This document shows positions 37,286 through 46,747 of a stretch of 64,000 nucleotides of DNA, piece by piece. The DNA is taken from positions 559,445-623,444 of the forward strand of contig NZ_LIVQ01000003.1 in assembly GCF_001905445.1 (NCBI RefSeq). The letters run 5' to 3'. The position numbers and the translations under genes are program-made. Below the pieces are notes generated by a model. That model worked only from the letters and a program-made list of their open reading frames with translations. It ran no database searches and was not told the DNA's origin. This DNA comes from Streptomyces sp. CB00455. GTDB taxonomy: Bacteria; Actinomycetota; Actinomycetes; Streptomycetales; Streptomycetaceae. The first letter of the stretch is position 1. The number at the start of each line of letters is the position of its first letter.

Positions 37286-38563
37286 GTGAGCCCGACCAAT
37301 CGCACCGTGGTCGTCACCGGTATCGGCGCAACCACTCCGCTGGGTGGCGACAGCGCTTCGACCTGGGAAGGTCTGCTCGCCGGCCGTTCCGGCGTAAAGC
37401 CCCTGGAGGGCGAGCGCTTCGCCGAACTCCCGGTCCGTATCGCCGCACTGGCCGCCGTGGACCCGGGCGAAGTCCTGCCCCGGCCGCTGGCCCGCAAGCT
37501 CGACCGTTCGGCGCAGTTCGCCGTCATCGCGGCCCGCGAGGCGTGGGCCGACGCCGGCTACAACGCCCCCGCCGGCGGCGAGACGGAGACGGGCGCGACC
37601 GTGGCGCCCGAGCGCCTGGGCACCGTGATCGCCTCCGGTATCGGCGGCGTGACGACCCTGCTCGACCAGTACGACGTGCTGAAGGAGAAGGGCGTGCGCC
37701 GGGTCTCCCCGCACACCGTCCCCATGCTCATGCCCAACGGCCCGTCGGCAAACGTCGGCCTGGAGGTCAACGCCCAGGCAGGCGTGCACACTCCCGTCAG
37801 CGCCTGCGCGTCCGGCGCCGAGGCCATCGGCTACGCCGTCGAGATGATCCGCAGCGGACGCGCCGACGTGGTCGTCGCGGGCGGCACCGAGGCGGCGATC
37901 CACCCGCTGCCGATCGCCGCGTTCGCCAACATGATGGCGATGTCCAAGAACAACGAGAACCCCGGGCAGGCTTCGCGCCCCTACGACAAGGCCCGTGACG
38001 GCTTCGTCCTGGGCGAGGGCGCGGGTGTCGTCGTCCTGGAGTCGGCCGAGCACGCCGCCGCGCGCGGCGCCCGGGTCTACTGCGAGGTGCTGGGCCAGGG
38101 CCTGTCCGCGGACAGCCACCACATCGCGCAGCCGGAGCCCACCGGCCGCGGTGTCGCGGCGGCGGTGCAGAACCTGCTGGACAACACGGGTCTCGACCCG
38201 GCCGAGCTGGTCCACCTGAACGCGCACGCCACGTCCACCCCGCAGGGTGACACGGCCGAGCTGAAGGCGCTGCGCAAGGTGCTGGGCGACGACCTCGACC
38301 ACATCGCGATCTCCGCCACCAAGTCGATGACCGGTCACCTGCTGGGCGGTGCGGGCGGCATCGAGACCGTCGCGACCGTGCTGGCGCTGTACCACCGGCT
38401 GGCCCCGCCGACGATCAACGTCGACGACCTCGACGACGACATCGACGCGGACATCGTGCGCGACGAGCCGCGCAAGCTGCCGGCCGACGGTCCGATCTCC
38501 GCGATCAACAACTCCTTCGGCTTCGGCGGCCACAACGTCACACTGGCGTTCCGCAGCGTCTAG
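37286..38563 (+). CDS. fabF: 3-oxoacyl-ACP synthase II
   Basis: 425 residues. Cys174 lies in VSACASGAEA, His314 in NAHATSTPQGD, the conserved Lys in TKSMTGHLLG and the second His just after it, making a complete KAS II active site. It elongates acyl-ACP chains by malonyl condensation. GTG 37286 follows GGAGAAAG. It ends the fab operon at a 21-bp hairpin. The context is primary fatty-acid synthesis, not polyketide: no chain-length factor or tailoring gene is near. Confidence 0.95.
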   Translation: MSPTNRTVVVTGIGATTPLGGDSASTWEGLLAGRSGVKPLEGERFAELPVRIAALAAVDPGEVLPRPLARKLDRSAQFAVIAAREAWADAGYNAPAGGETETGATVAPERLGTVIASGIGGVTTLLDQYDVLKEKGVRRVSPHTVPMLMPNGPSANVGLEVNAQAGVHTPVSACASGAEAIGYAVEMIRSGRADVVVAGGTEAAIHPLPIAAFANMMAMSKNNENPGQASRPYDKARDGFVLGEGAGVVVLESAEHAAARGARVYCEVLGQGLSADSHHIAQPEPTGRGVAAAVQNLLDNTGLDPAELVHLNAHATSTPQGDTAELKALRKVLGDDLDHIAISATKSMTGHLLGGAGGIETVATVLALYHRLAPPTINVDDLDDDIDADIVRDEPRKLPADGPISAINNSFGFGGHNVTLAFRSV

Positions 38564-38566
38564 GAG

Positions 38567-38615
38567 CATGGAGGAGGCCCCGCCCGGCAGTTGTCCGGGC
38601 GGGGCCTCCTCCATG
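38567..38615. terminator. bidirectional terminator between fabF and DUF3145
   Basis: A perfect 21-bp inverted repeat, CATGGAGGAGGCCCCGCCCG(G) and its complement, with a 7-base loop, between two convergent genes. It should serve both. Confidence 0.93.
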
Positions 38616-38629
38616 CCGCCTGCGGGCCG

Positions 38630-39124
38630 TCAGACGACCTGATGGAGCCAGCGGACCGGAGCGCCCTCGCCTGCGTAGCGAAAGGGTTCCAGTTCGTCGT
38701 CCCAGGGCTTGCCGAGCAGTTTGGCGATCTCGGCCTCCAGGTCGCTCTCCCCGCGGGCGGACCGGGCGACGGCGGCGCGCAGCCGGTCCTCGGGGACCAG
38801 GATGTCGCCGTGCATACCGGTGACGGCGTGGAAGATGCCGAGCTCCGGGGTGGAGCTGTAGCGCTCGCCCTCGGCGGTCGGACAGGGTTCGGCGGTCACC
38901 TCGAAGCGCAGCAGGTGCCAGCCGCGCAGCGCGGAGGCGAGCTTCGAGGCGGTGCCGGCTTCGGCCTGCCAGGAGAACTCGGCTCTCCAGGTGCCCGGGG
39001 AGGCGGGCTGTCTGATCCAGTCGAGGTTCACCCGCACCCCGAGCACGCCCGCAACAGCCCATTCCACGTGCGGGCAGAGCGCGCGCGGTGCGGAATGCAC
39101 GTACAGAACTCCACGTGTCGTCAC
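38630..39124 (-). CDS. DUF3145 family protein
   Basis: 164 residues. It starts GVLYVHSAPRALCPHVEWAV and contains LGIFHAVTGMHGDILVPEDR and KPWDDELEPFRYAGEG, the hallmark blocks of DUF3145, an actinobacterial family regularly found beside fabF. The function is unknown; association with the fab cluster hints at lipid metabolism. ATG 39124 follows GGAGG. The region before it (39125-39373) is AT-rich for this genome and includes TTGACA at 39209-39214. Confidence 0.9.
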   Translation of the reverse strand: MTTRGVLYVHSAPRALCPHVEWAVAGVLGVRVNLDWIRQPASPGTWRAEFSWQAEAGTASKLASALRGWHLLRFEVTAEPCPTAEGERYSSTPELGIFHAVTGMHGDILVPEDRLRAAVARSARGESDLEAEIAKLLGKPWDDELEPFRYAGEGAPVRWLHQVV

Positions 39125-39373
39125 CGGGACCTCCAGTGTGGGACGAGGTCGGGAATAAACTCCAGAAAACGGACAGTATGTGACGTGATGTAATGTAACG
39201 GAAATTATTTGACATTGCGCAACGGGACCTGCGGCCGAAACGCCACGGGAAAAAGCTACCGTGCGTCAGGGGTCATGGTGTGACGTACGGTCGCTCCAAG
39301 GCCGGTAAACACAGAGCTTTCACTCAGCAGGACCCCCCGAACGATGCGGGGGCGTCGAGGAGGGGACCACCCG

Positions 39374-40273
39374 ATGCGCACCACCGCTCCGCGCCGCCGC
39401 GCGCGCCGGTCCCTGGCGGGCGCGGGGGCGGCGGTCGTCGTGCTGGCCGGGGCGGCGGTGACCGGGTGCGGGCCGGGCGGTGCGGACGGCGGGGGCGAGC
39501 GCGGGGCCCCGGCCGAGCCGCGCTGGAACACGGCGCCCCGGTCGGTCGCGGCCGTGGGCGATTCCATCACGCGGGGCTTCGACGCCTGTTCGGTGCTGGC
39601 CGACTGCCCGGAGGTCTCCTGGGCGACCGGGAGCGATCCGCAGGTGCGCTCGCTGGCCATGCGGCTGCTGGGGGACGAGCAAGCGCCCGCCCGCAGCTGG
39701 AACCACGCGGTCACCGGCTCGCGGATGGCGGACCTGCCGGGGCAGCTCGCCGAGGCGGCCGCGCACAAGCCCGACCTGGTCACGGTGATGGTGGGCTCGA
39801 ACGACGCCTGCCGGCCGACGGTCTCGTCCATGACCCCCGTCAAGGACTTCCGGGCCGGCTTCGAACAGGCCCTCGCGGGGCTGCGGACCGCCTCCCCCGC
39901 CACGCAGGTGTACGTCTCCAGCGTGCCGGACCTGCAGCGGCTGTGGGAGCAGGGCAAGGACCTGCCGATGGTCCGTCAGGTCTGGAAGCTCGGCATCTGC
40001 CAGTCGATGCTCGCCGACCCGCTGTCGGGGGCCTCGGGGGCGACGGCCCGCCGCGAGCAGGTGCGGGCGCGGGTGGTCGAGTACAACGAGGTGCTGCGCG
40101 AGGTGTGCGCGCGGGACCGGCTGTGCCGCTACGACGGCGGCGCGGTCTTCCAGTACCCCTTCTCGGCGGAGCAGTTGAGCCGCTGGGACTGGTTCCACCC
40201 GGGCCGCGACGGACAGGCCCGGCTGGCGGAACTGGCGCACCGCCAGGTGACGGCGCCCGATCCGCCGCGCTAG
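39374..40273 (+). CDS. SGNH/GDSL-family lipoprotein hydrolase
   Basis: 299 residues. A twin-arginine-rich start and hydrophobic core end in the lipobox GAAVTGC (Cys about 32). The SGNH blocks are VAAVGDSITRGFD (Ser about 64), MVGSNDACRP (Asn) and DWFHPGRDGQ (Asp-x-x-His near 278). It is therefore a surface-anchored esterase or lipase acting on acyl esters outside the membrane. ATG 39374 has GAGGAGGGG 8 bases upstream. It is convergent with the GH3 gene. Confidence 0.9.
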   Translation: MRTTAPRRRARRSLAGAGAAVVVLAGAAVTGCGPGGADGGGERGAPAEPRWNTAPRSVAAVGDSITRGFDACSVLADCPEVSWATGSDPQVRSLAMRLLGDEQAPARSWNHAVTGSRMADLPGQLAEAAAHKPDLVTVMVGSNDACRPTVSSMTPVKDFRAGFEQALAGLRTASPATQVYVSSVPDLQRLWEQGKDLPMVRQVWKLGICQSMLADPLSGASGATARREQVRARVVEYNEVLREVCARDRLCRYDGGAVFQYPFSAEQLSRWDWFHPGRDGQARLAELAHRQVTAPDPPR

Positions 40274-40366
40274 TGCGCACCGCCCGGGGGGTCAGGGCCC
40301 GCCCCCGGACCGGCTCTTGACGCCGCGACGGGGATGATTTCCGGCCATCGCGGTGGTCACCGTGTG

Positions 40367-42862
40367 TTATGTGATGTCGAGCGTGGCAGCCAGCCGCGTG
40401 TCGCCGTGCGCACGGCTCGCGCGGACCTCGTAGGCGCCGCCGATCCGCCGCCACGCGCGGGCCCTCTCGTCCCAGACCTCGAAGGCCCGGGCGGGCAGGG
40501 CGATCTCGGCTTCGACGCTCTCGCCGGGGCCCGCCTCCACACCGGCGAAGGCGGCCAGCCAGCTCGCCGGACGCTCCACGGCGGTGCTCCGCGTGTCGCC
40601 GGGTCCGGCGGCCACCGGCGCCAGGTAGAGCTGGACGACCTCGCGGCCGGGGCGGGCGCCGGTGTTGGTGAGGCGGACCCGGGCCGTGGTGCGCGTGACC
40701 TCCAGGGACTCGTAGGCCCAGTCGGTGTAGCCGAGGCCGTGCCCGAAGGGGTAGGCAGGGGTGGTGCCCGCGTTCTCGTACGCCCGGTAGCCGATGCCCA
40801 GGCCCTCGCGGTACTCCAGTCGCCCCTCGGCGGGGACGACCCGGGTGACGGGCGCGTCGGCGAACCGCGCCGGCCACGTGGTGGGCAGGCGGCCGCCCGG
40901 CTCGGCGTGGCCGAGGAGCACGTCCGCCAGCGCGGCCCCGCCCTCCTGGCCGGGGAACCAGGTCAGCAGTACGGCGGCGACCTCCTCGCGCCAGGGGAGC
41001 TCGACCGGGGATCCGGCGTTGACGACGACCACGGTGTGCGGGTTGGCGGCGGCGACGGCGCGGACCAGGTCGTCCTGGCGGCCCGGCAGGGCGAGGTCCG
41101 TGCGGTCGAAGCCCTCGGACTCCACGCGCTCGGTGGTGGCGACGACCACGACGGCGGTGTCGGCGGCCCGGGCGGCCGAGACCGCTTCGGCGATCAGCTC
41201 GTCGGGGTCGCGCCGCGGGCCGAGGTGGAGCAGCGAGAACATGATCGCCTTCAGTGGCAGCGCGGTCATGTCGGGGACCCGGCAGGTCAGGGAGACGGCG
41301 ACGGGCTCGCCCTCGGTGAGGGTGGTCCGAGCGCGCTCGCAGGGGGCGCCGAAGAACGCCTCGAAGGGGTCGGCTTCCTCGCCGCTGTCCTGGACGCCCT
41401 CCCAGAGGGTCTCCCCCGCGACGGCGAGGGTGAAGGCGCCCAGGCCCCGGGTGCCGAAGACGTGCTCGCCGCTCTCGCGCGGCAGGAACGTGCCGGTGAC
41501 CTCGATGCTCGCCAGCGTCGCGTACGTGACGCCCGCGGGCAGGTCGTCGCCGATCCACTGGACCTGGCCGCTGGGCAGGCTGCCTTCGCCGAGGACGGCC
41601 CCGGCGGCGTCGCGGCAGACGGCGCGCAGCACGAAGCCCTGGGCGGCGGGGGCGGGTTCGTCCGAGGGGTCGGCGCCGACGGCGTAGGTCAGGGCGGCTC
41701 CGGGGAGGTCCGCGAGGGCGGCGGTGAGCCCGTCGAGCGGGGAGACGACCCGCCCGGGGAAGACGGTGGCGGAGCCGCCGCCGAGGATGCGGGCGTCACG
41801 GGCGGCGGCGCCGATCAGGGCGACCGTGCGGCCGGCGCCGTCCAGCGGCAGGACGGGGCGGGCGGGGGCCTCGCAGCCCGCGGCCTCGTTGCGGACCAGC
41901 ACGAAGCCGCGGGCGGCGAGCTCGCGGGCCAGCGCCTGGCCGTCGACCGGGTCCGGGACCGCGCCGACGGCGGCGGGGGCGCCCTTCAGGATGCCGACCC
42001 GGGCGGCAAGCCGCAGGACGTTGCGCACGGCCCCGTCGACTGCCGGGCCGGGCACCACACCGGCGCGCACCGCCTCGGCGAGGGCGGGTCCGTAGACGGT
42101 CCGCGGGCCGGGCATGGCCACGTCGAGGCCACCCTCGATGGCGCCGGTGGTGGAGCGGGCCGCCATCCAGTCGGAGACGTTGCACCCGTCGAAGCCCCAC
42201 TCGCCGCGCAGGACCTCGTTGACGAGGTGGCGGTGCTCGGTCATCGTCGTGCCGTTGACCTGGTTGTAGGCGGTCATGACGCCCCAGGGGCGGGCGCCGG
42301 TGACGATGGCCTCGAAGGGCGCCAGGTACAGCTCGCGCAGCACGCGGGGGGCGATGACGTTGTCGACGGTGAAGCGCTCGGTCTCGGCGTCGTTGCCGAC
42401 GAAGTGCTTGACGGTGGCGGCGACCCCGCCGTCCTGGACGCCGTTCACGTACCCGCTGCCGACGGCGCCGGTGAGGAAGGGGTCCTCGGAGTAGCACTCG
42501 AAGTGCCGGCCGCCGAGCGGGGAGCGGTGCAGGTTGACCGTGGGGGCGAGGAGGACGTGGACGCCCTTGCGGCGGGCCTCCTGGGCGAGGAGCCGGCCGG
42601 CCCGGCGGGCCAGGGCGGGGTCCCAGGCGGCGGCCAGCGCGGTCGGGGAGGGCAGGGCGATGGACGGGTCGCCGGCGGTCCACCGCACGCCGCGCACTCC
42701 GACGGGGCCGTCGGACATGACGAGGGACCCCAGCCCGATCTCGGGGAGCGCGGGAAGGGACCACATGTCCTGCCCGGCCAGCAGCCGGGCCTTGGTGTCG
42801 AGATCCAGCGTGCCCAGCGCGGCCTCTACGGCGTCCTCGCGGGCCTGATCGGCATCGGTCAC
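40367..42862 (-). CDS. glycoside hydrolase family 3 beta-glucosidase with PA14 insert
   Basis: 831 residues. The GH3 N-terminal barrel (about 25-290) has nucleophile Asp231 in GFDGCNVSDWMA and substrate block KHFVGNDAETERF. The GH3 C domain (from about 335) is interrupted by a PA14 domain (about 400-545), and a Fn3-like cap ends the protein. This layout is that of cytosolic or cell-associated beta-glucosidases acting on plant-derived glucosides. No signal peptide is seen. GTG 42862 has GAGGAGG 8 bases upstream. It is divergent from a TetR gene, which probably controls it. Confidence 0.92.
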   Translation of the reverse strand: MTDADQAREDAVEAALGTLDLDTKARLLAGQDMWSLPALPEIGLGSLVMSDGPVGVRGVRWTAGDPSIALPSPTALAAAWDPALARRAGRLLAQEARRKGVHVLLAPTVNLHRSPLGGRHFECYSEDPFLTGAVGSGYVNGVQDGGVAATVKHFVGNDAETERFTVDNVIAPRVLRELYLAPFEAIVTGARPWGVMTAYNQVNGTTMTEHRHLVNEVLRGEWGFDGCNVSDWMAARSTTGAIEGGLDVAMPGPRTVYGPALAEAVRAGVVPGPAVDGAVRNVLRLAARVGILKGAPAAVGAVPDPVDGQALARELAARGFVLVRNEAAGCEAPARPVLPLDGAGRTVALIGAAARDARILGGGSATVFPGRVVSPLDGLTAALADLPGAALTYAVGADPSDEPAPAAQGFVLRAVCRDAAGAVLGEGSLPSGQVQWIGDDLPAGVTYATLASIEVTGTFLPRESGEHVFGTRGLGAFTLAVAGETLWEGVQDSGEEADPFEAFFGAPCERARTTLTEGEPVAVSLTCRVPDMTALPLKAIMFSLLHLGPRRDPDELIAEAVSAARAADTAVVVVATTERVESEGFDRTDLALPGRQDDLVRAVAAANPHTVVVVNAGSPVELPWREEVAAVLLTWFPGQEGGAALADVLLGHAEPGGRLPTTWPARFADAPVTRVVPAEGRLEYREGLGIGYRAYENAGTTPAYPFGHGLGYTDWAYESLEVTRTTARVRLTNTGARPGREVVQLYLAPVAAGPGDTRSTAVERPASWLAAFAGVEAGPGESVEAEIALPARAFEVWDERARAWRRIGGAYEVRASRAHGDTRLAATLDIT

Positions 42863-42947
42863 GGCCGTGCCTCCTCGGGGGTGCGGTGCGGGTGGTGCGT
42901 GCGGTCGCCCCCATCGTGGACCCGTCACCTGTAGGGGGGTAGGGATC

Positions 42948-42963
42948 GTCACCTTTTCGTGAC
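42948..42963. promoter_or_regulatory. candidate TetR operator between GH3 and TetR genes
   Basis: GTCAC-CTTTTC-GTGAC, perfect 5-bp arms around a T-rich centre. A further GTCACC half-site is at 42924-42929. Confidence 0.5.
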
Positions 42964-43017
42964 ATCCAGATGCCGTACGGTCCTGCTGGCGGACGGAACG
43001 GAAGGGGTGCCGGGGCG

Positions 43018-43605
43018 ATGGCCAGGACGAGGAGCGAGGAGCGGCGCGGGGACATCGTCCGCGCCGCCCTGGAGGTGATCGCGGAGCGCGGCTACCGGGG
43101 CGCCTCCCTGGGGTCGGTGGCCGAGCGCGTGGGCCTGACCCAGCAGGGTCTGCTGCACTACTTCCCGACGAAGGAGGCCCTGCTGGTCGCCGTGCTGGAG
43201 GAACGCGACCGCTGGGACACCGGCGGCGGCTCCCGCGCCTCGGCGGACGCCTGGCGCCTGGACCTGCTGGACTCGCTGGTGGAGTACAACGCCATGCGCC
43301 CCGGCGTCGTGCAGACCTTCTCGGCGCTGCTCGGCGAGAGCGTGACCGACGGCCACCCCGCCCGGGAGTTCTTCACCGAGCGCTACGCGCAGGTCCGCGG
43401 CGAGATGGCAGCCGTGCTGCGCGCGGAGTTCGGCGAGCGCCTCCCCTCGGGGCTCACCCCGGAACAGGCCGCGCCGCTGCTGACGGCGGTCATGGACGGA
43501 CTCCAGTACCAGTGGCTCCTCGCCCCCGGATCGGTGGACATGCCCGCCGCGTTCCGCTCCTTCCTGACGCTCCTGCGGGGCTCCGGCGCCTCCCCGGGCG
43601 GGTAG
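43018..43605 (+). CDS. TetR family transcriptional regulator
   Basis: 195 residues. The helix-turn-helix is RRGDIVRAALEVIAERGYRG through LGSVAERVGLTQQGLLHYFPTKEAL (about 9-55). The ligand domain contains LPSGLTPEQAAPLLTAVMDGLQYQW, the form seen in TetR proteins that control sugar hydrolases. It is divergent from GH3. ATG 43018 follows GGAAGGGG. Confidence 0.9.
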   Translation: MARTRSEERRGDIVRAALEVIAERGYRGASLGSVAERVGLTQQGLLHYFPTKEALLVAVLEERDRWDTGGGSRASADAWRLDLLDSLVEYNAMRPGVVQTFSALLGESVTDGHPAREFFTERYAQVRGEMAAVLRAEFGERLPSGLTPEQAAPLLTAVMDGLQYQWLLAPGSVDMPAAFRSFLTLLRGSGASPGG

Positions 43606-43678
43606 GCCCGAAGTCTTCGGGCGCGGTGCGGACGGCCCGGTGCATCGCGGGCACGGCCCGGCACCCGGTGTGGACGCT

Positions 43679-44542
43679 CTAGTACGCCGGCGGCGGGCCG
43701 AAGCCCTGGGCCGGGGCCGCCTGCGTGGAGGTTCCGGCCGGCGCCCCGCCGGCCACCGCGTCGGACGCCCCGCCGGGCGCGGCGCCCGCGCCGTCGTCCG
43801 GCCGGCCGGTCCCCGTCAGGTCCCGGGCCATCAGCGTGGCCCCGGCCACCGCGCCCGGCATCAGGAACACCGCGACCAGCGGCACCAGGAAGGCCAGCAC
43901 CAGCGGCACCCCGAAGCCCAGCACCAGCATCCGCCGGGACCGCAGCAGCGCGAGGCGCTCGGCCAGGTCCACCCGGCGGCGCTGGAGGGCGACGGCGGTG
44001 AGCTCCTGGGTCAGGAAGTACCCGGAGACGCAGAACCCGACCACCGGGACCACGGTCTGCCCGATCACCGGAAGGAAGCCGAGGGCGAAGAGCAGGATCC
44101 CGTAGAGGAGCACCCGCCCGAGCACCTTCACGCTGTCCCGCGCCGAGATCCACAGCTCCTGCCAGAGCGTGAGTCCGGATTCGGGGACCTCCCCGCCCTC
44201 GCTGCGGTCGACCTGCTCCGAGAGGGACTCGTAGAACGGCTGGCCGATCAGCAGGGTCACGGCGGTGAAGGTGATGACGGCGAGGAAGAGCCCGAGGCAG
44301 AAGACCAGTCCGGTCAGGAAGCCCCGGAAGATGCCGGGCCAGGGCGCGGCCCAGTCGTCGGCGAAGGGGGTGGCCCAGGCGGTCAGGTCGTCGGCGCCGT
44401 AACCGAGACCGACCAGCGCGGCGGCGTACAGGACGAGCGACACCAGCCCGGGCAGCAGCCCGAAACCCAGCCAGCGGCCGTGCCGCAGCACCCATCGCTG
44501 ACCGGCCAGCAGATACCGGAAGCCCCCCGCGAGATCACTCAT
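43679..44542 (-). CDS. EI24/CysZ-like membrane protein
   Basis: 287 residues with about six helices in the EI24 pattern: GGFRYLLAGQRWVLRHGRWLGFGLLPGLVSLVLY at the N-terminus, FYESLSEQVDRSEGG, and a second helical cluster ending VLAFLVPLVAVFLMPGAVAGATLMARDL. CysZ relatives conduct sulfate; actinobacterial members are not characterised. The last 50 residues are Ala/Gly/Pro-rich. ATG 44542 lies before helix 1. Confidence 0.82.
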   Translation of the reverse strand: MSDLAGGFRYLLAGQRWVLRHGRWLGFGLLPGLVSLVLYAAALVGLGYGADDLTAWATPFADDWAAPWPGIFRGFLTGLVFCLGLFLAVITFTAVTLLIGQPFYESLSEQVDRSEGGEVPESGLTLWQELWISARDSVKVLGRVLLYGILLFALGFLPVIGQTVVPVVGFCVSGYFLTQELTAVALQRRRVDLAERLALLRSRRMLVLGFGVPLVLAFLVPLVAVFLMPGAVAGATLMARDLTGTGRPDDGAGAAPGGASDAVAGGAPAGTSTQAAPAQGFGPPPAY

Positions 44543-44611
44543 CCGGCCAGTTTAGTGGGTGCGTCCCCTCCCTCCGAGGCGTCGCGGAGGTCCGGGGCGC
44601 GCTCCCCACGG

Positions 44612-44646
44612 CGAAGGCCGCACCCCGGAGCGGGGTGCGGCCTTCG
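44612..44646 (-). terminator. terminator of the ohr gene
   Basis: CGAAGGCCGCACCCC/GGGGTGCGGCCTTCG, 15-bp perfect arms with a 5-base loop, 15 bases past the ohr stop. Confidence 0.9.
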
Positions 44647-44661
44647 GTGAGCGGCGCCGGA

Positions 44662-45084
44662 TCAGACGGCGAGCTCGACGGTGATGTTGCCGCGGGTCGC
44701 CTTGGAGTACGGGCAGACCTGGTGGGCCTTTTCGAGGAGGTCCTTGGCGGTGGCGGCGTCCACGTTGGGGATCACGGCGGAGATCTTGACGATCAGGCCG
44801 AAGCCGTCGTCGTTCTTGCCGATGCCCACCTCGGCGGTGATGGTGGAGCCGGAGATGTCGGCGTTCTCGTTCTTCGCGACGACGCCCAGGGCGCCCTGGA
44901 AGCACGCGCTGTAGCCGGCGGCGAAGAGCTGCTCCGGGTTGGTGCCGGCGCCGCTGCCGCCGAGCTCCTTGGGCGGGTTCACGACGACGTCGAGCCGGCC
45001 GTCGCTGGTGGCGACGCGGCCGTCACGGCCGTTCTCGGCGGTGGCGACAGCGGTGTACGCGACGTCGGACTGCTGGATGGACAT
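44662..45084 (-). CDS. ohr: organic hydroperoxide resistance protein (Ohr/OsmC)
   Basis: 140 residues. Catalytic Cys61 is in YSACFQGAL and resolving Cys124 in VCPYSKATRGN. Arg20 in GRDGR and Glu51 in NPEQLF complete the Ohr site. It reduces fatty-acid hydroperoxides with lipoylated partners. ATG 45084 follows GGAGGATC. The divergent MarR at 46268, one gene away, is not the classical OhrR neighbour, but it could control both this gene and the reductase. Confidence 0.92.
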   Translation of the reverse strand: MSIQQSDVAYTAVATAENGRDGRVATSDGRLDVVVNPPKELGGSGAGTNPEQLFAAGYSACFQGALGVVAKNENADISGSTITAEVGIGKNDDGFGLIVKISAVIPNVDAATAKDLLEKAHQVCPYSKATRGNITVELAV

Positions 45085-45147
45085 GTAGAAGATCCTCCTG
45101 GTGAATCGCCGCGCTCGCGCCCACGGTCACGACGGTGTGGGGTGAGC

Positions 45148-46170
45148 CTAACCGGTGAAAGAAACGATCATCTTTCCGGTGTTCTCGCCCCGCAGCATGC
45201 CGAGGAAGGCGGTGGTGGCGTTCTCGACGCCCTCGACGACCGTCTCGTCGTACCGCAGTTCCCCGGAGCTCAGCCAGCCGGCCACGTCCTGGACGAACTG
45301 CTGCTGGAGGCCGGCGTGGTCGCCGACGAGGACGCCCTGCAGGCGCAGGCGCTTGCCGATGACCAGGGCCAGGTTGCGGGGGCCCGGGGTGGGCTCGGTG
45401 GCGTTGTACTGGGCGATGGCCCCGCACAGGGTGGCCCGCCCGTGCACGTTGAGCGAGGAGATGGCGGCTTCGAGGTGGTCTCCGCCGACGTTGTCGAAGT
45501 AGACGTCGATGCCCTCGGGGGCGGCCTCCTTCAGCTGCCGGCCGACGGGGCCGTTCTTGTAGTTGAAGGCGGCGTCGAAGCCGTACTTCTCCGTGAGGAG
45601 GGTCACCTTCTCGTCCGAACCGGCGGAGCCGATCACCCGGGACGCACCCTTGATCTTCGCGAACTGGCCGACGAGGCTGCCGACGGCGCCGGCGGCGCCG
45701 GAGACGAAGACGGCGTCGCCCTCCTTGAAGGAGGCCACCTCGAAGAGTCCGGCGTAGGCGGTCAGGCCGGGCATGCCGAGCACGCCGAGGTAGGTGGAGA
45801 GCGGGGCGAGCGAGGCGTCCACCGCGGTGGCGTACTTCGCGTCGAGATCGGCGTACTCGCGCCAGCCCAGGTGGTGCAGGACGTGGTCGCCGACGGCGAA
45901 GCCCTCGGCGGCGGAGGCGACGACCTCGCCGACCGCTCCGCCCTGCATCGGCTCGTCGAGCTTGAAGGGCGGGACGTAGGACTTCACGTCGTTCATCCGG
46001 CCGCGCATGTACGGGTCCACGGACATGTGGAGGTTGCGCACGAGGATCCGGCCGGGCGCGGGCTCGGCGGACACGGGCACCTCGCGCAGGGCGAAGTCCT
46101 CGGCGACGGGCCAGCCCTGCGGACGGCGGACGAGGTGCCACTCGCGGCTGATGGCGGGGATCTCGGACAT
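45148..46170 (-). CDS. zinc-independent NADP-dependent oxidoreductase (MDR family)
   Basis: 340 residues. WHLVRRPQGWPVAEDFALRE is the N-terminal signature of the double-bond reductase (CurA/leukotriene B4 dehydrogenase-like) group. VFVSGAAGAVGSLVGQFAK binds NADP(H), and YFDNVGGDHLEAA follows. No zinc ligands are present. It reduces alpha,beta-unsaturated carbonyls. ATG 46170 has AGGAG 6 bases upstream. It diverges from a marR gene. Confidence 0.92.
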   Translation of the reverse strand: MSEIPAISREWHLVRRPQGWPVAEDFALREVPVSAEPAPGRILVRNLHMSVDPYMRGRMNDVKSYVPPFKLDEPMQGGAVGEVVASAAEGFAVGDHVLHHLGWREYADLDAKYATAVDASLAPLSTYLGVLGMPGLTAYAGLFEVASFKEGDAVFVSGAAGAVGSLVGQFAKIKGASRVIGSAGSDEKVTLLTEKYGFDAAFNYKNGPVGRQLKEAAPEGIDVYFDNVGGDHLEAAISSLNVHGRATLCGAIAQYNATEPTPGPRNLALVIGKRLRLQGVLVGDHAGLQQQFVQDVAGWLSSGELRYDETVVEGVENATTAFLGMLRGENTGKMIVSFTG

Positions 46171-46200
46171 GCGGCGCTCCTGTCTCAGCGGGGAAAATGC

Positions 46201-46261
46201 TTCATTACGTGAAACAACCATGCTCCTGGATATTTCATGTTGTCAAGTAAATGGGTACGCT
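46201..46261. promoter_or_regulatory. divergent marR / oxidoreductase control region
   Basis: The A/T-rich patch contains TTCA-TTACG-TGAA (46201-46213). A minus-strand TTGACA box sits within ACTTGACAACATGAAAT (46232-46248). TACGCT at 46256-46261 ends 6 bases before the marR ATG. It is probably the MarR-controlled dyad with a leaderless marR transcript. Confidence 0.5.
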
Positions 46262-46267
46262 GGATGC

Positions 46268-46693
46268 ATGCCCAGTCGTCGCGCAGACCCAGTGACCGTC
46301 GAGGTCGTCGAGCTCATCGGCGATGTCGTGGCCCGCTACCACATGGAGTACGAGCACGCGGCGGCCAGCCACCAGCTGACCGGCGCCCAGGCCCGGGTGC
46401 TGAACCTGCTGGCACTGGAGCCGCTGCCGATGCGCCGGATCGCGCAGAAGCTGAGGTGCGAGCCCTCGAACGTGACCGGAATCGTCGACCGGCTGGAGAC
46501 CCGCGGCCTGGTGGAGCGCCGCCCGGACCCCTCCGACCGCCGCGTCAAGCTGGCCGCCCCCACCGAGGAGGGCCTGCAGACGGCGGACCGGCTGCGCGAG
46601 TCGCTGGACTTCGCGCGCGAACCGCTGGCGGGCCTGTCCGAACAGGAACGCACGTCCCTGAGGGACCTGCTCAGGCGGATGCTGGGCGGCTAG
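46268..46693 (+). CDS. MarR family transcriptional regulator
   Basis: 141 residues. The winged helix-turn-helix is LTGAQARVLNLLALEPLPMRRIAQKLRCEPSNVTGIVDRLETRGLVERRPDPSDRR (about 35-100), with the DRR wing typical of MarR. One Cys in the recognition helix region (LRCEPS) might sense oxidants. It is divergent from the enone reductase, a standard electrophile-response pair. ATG 46268 is preceded at 6 bases by TACGCT and has no ribosome site. Confidence 0.92.
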   Translation: MPSRRADPVTVEVVELIGDVVARYHMEYEHAAASHQLTGAQARVLNLLALEPLPMRRIAQKLRCEPSNVTGIVDRLETRGLVERRPDPSDRRVKLAAPTEEGLQTADRLRESLDFAREPLAGLSEQERTSLRDLLRRMLGG

Positions 46694-46747
46694 GGCGCCG
46701 CCGGGGCCGCCCGGACCTGGTCCGGACCTGTTCCGGACCCTGCCCTA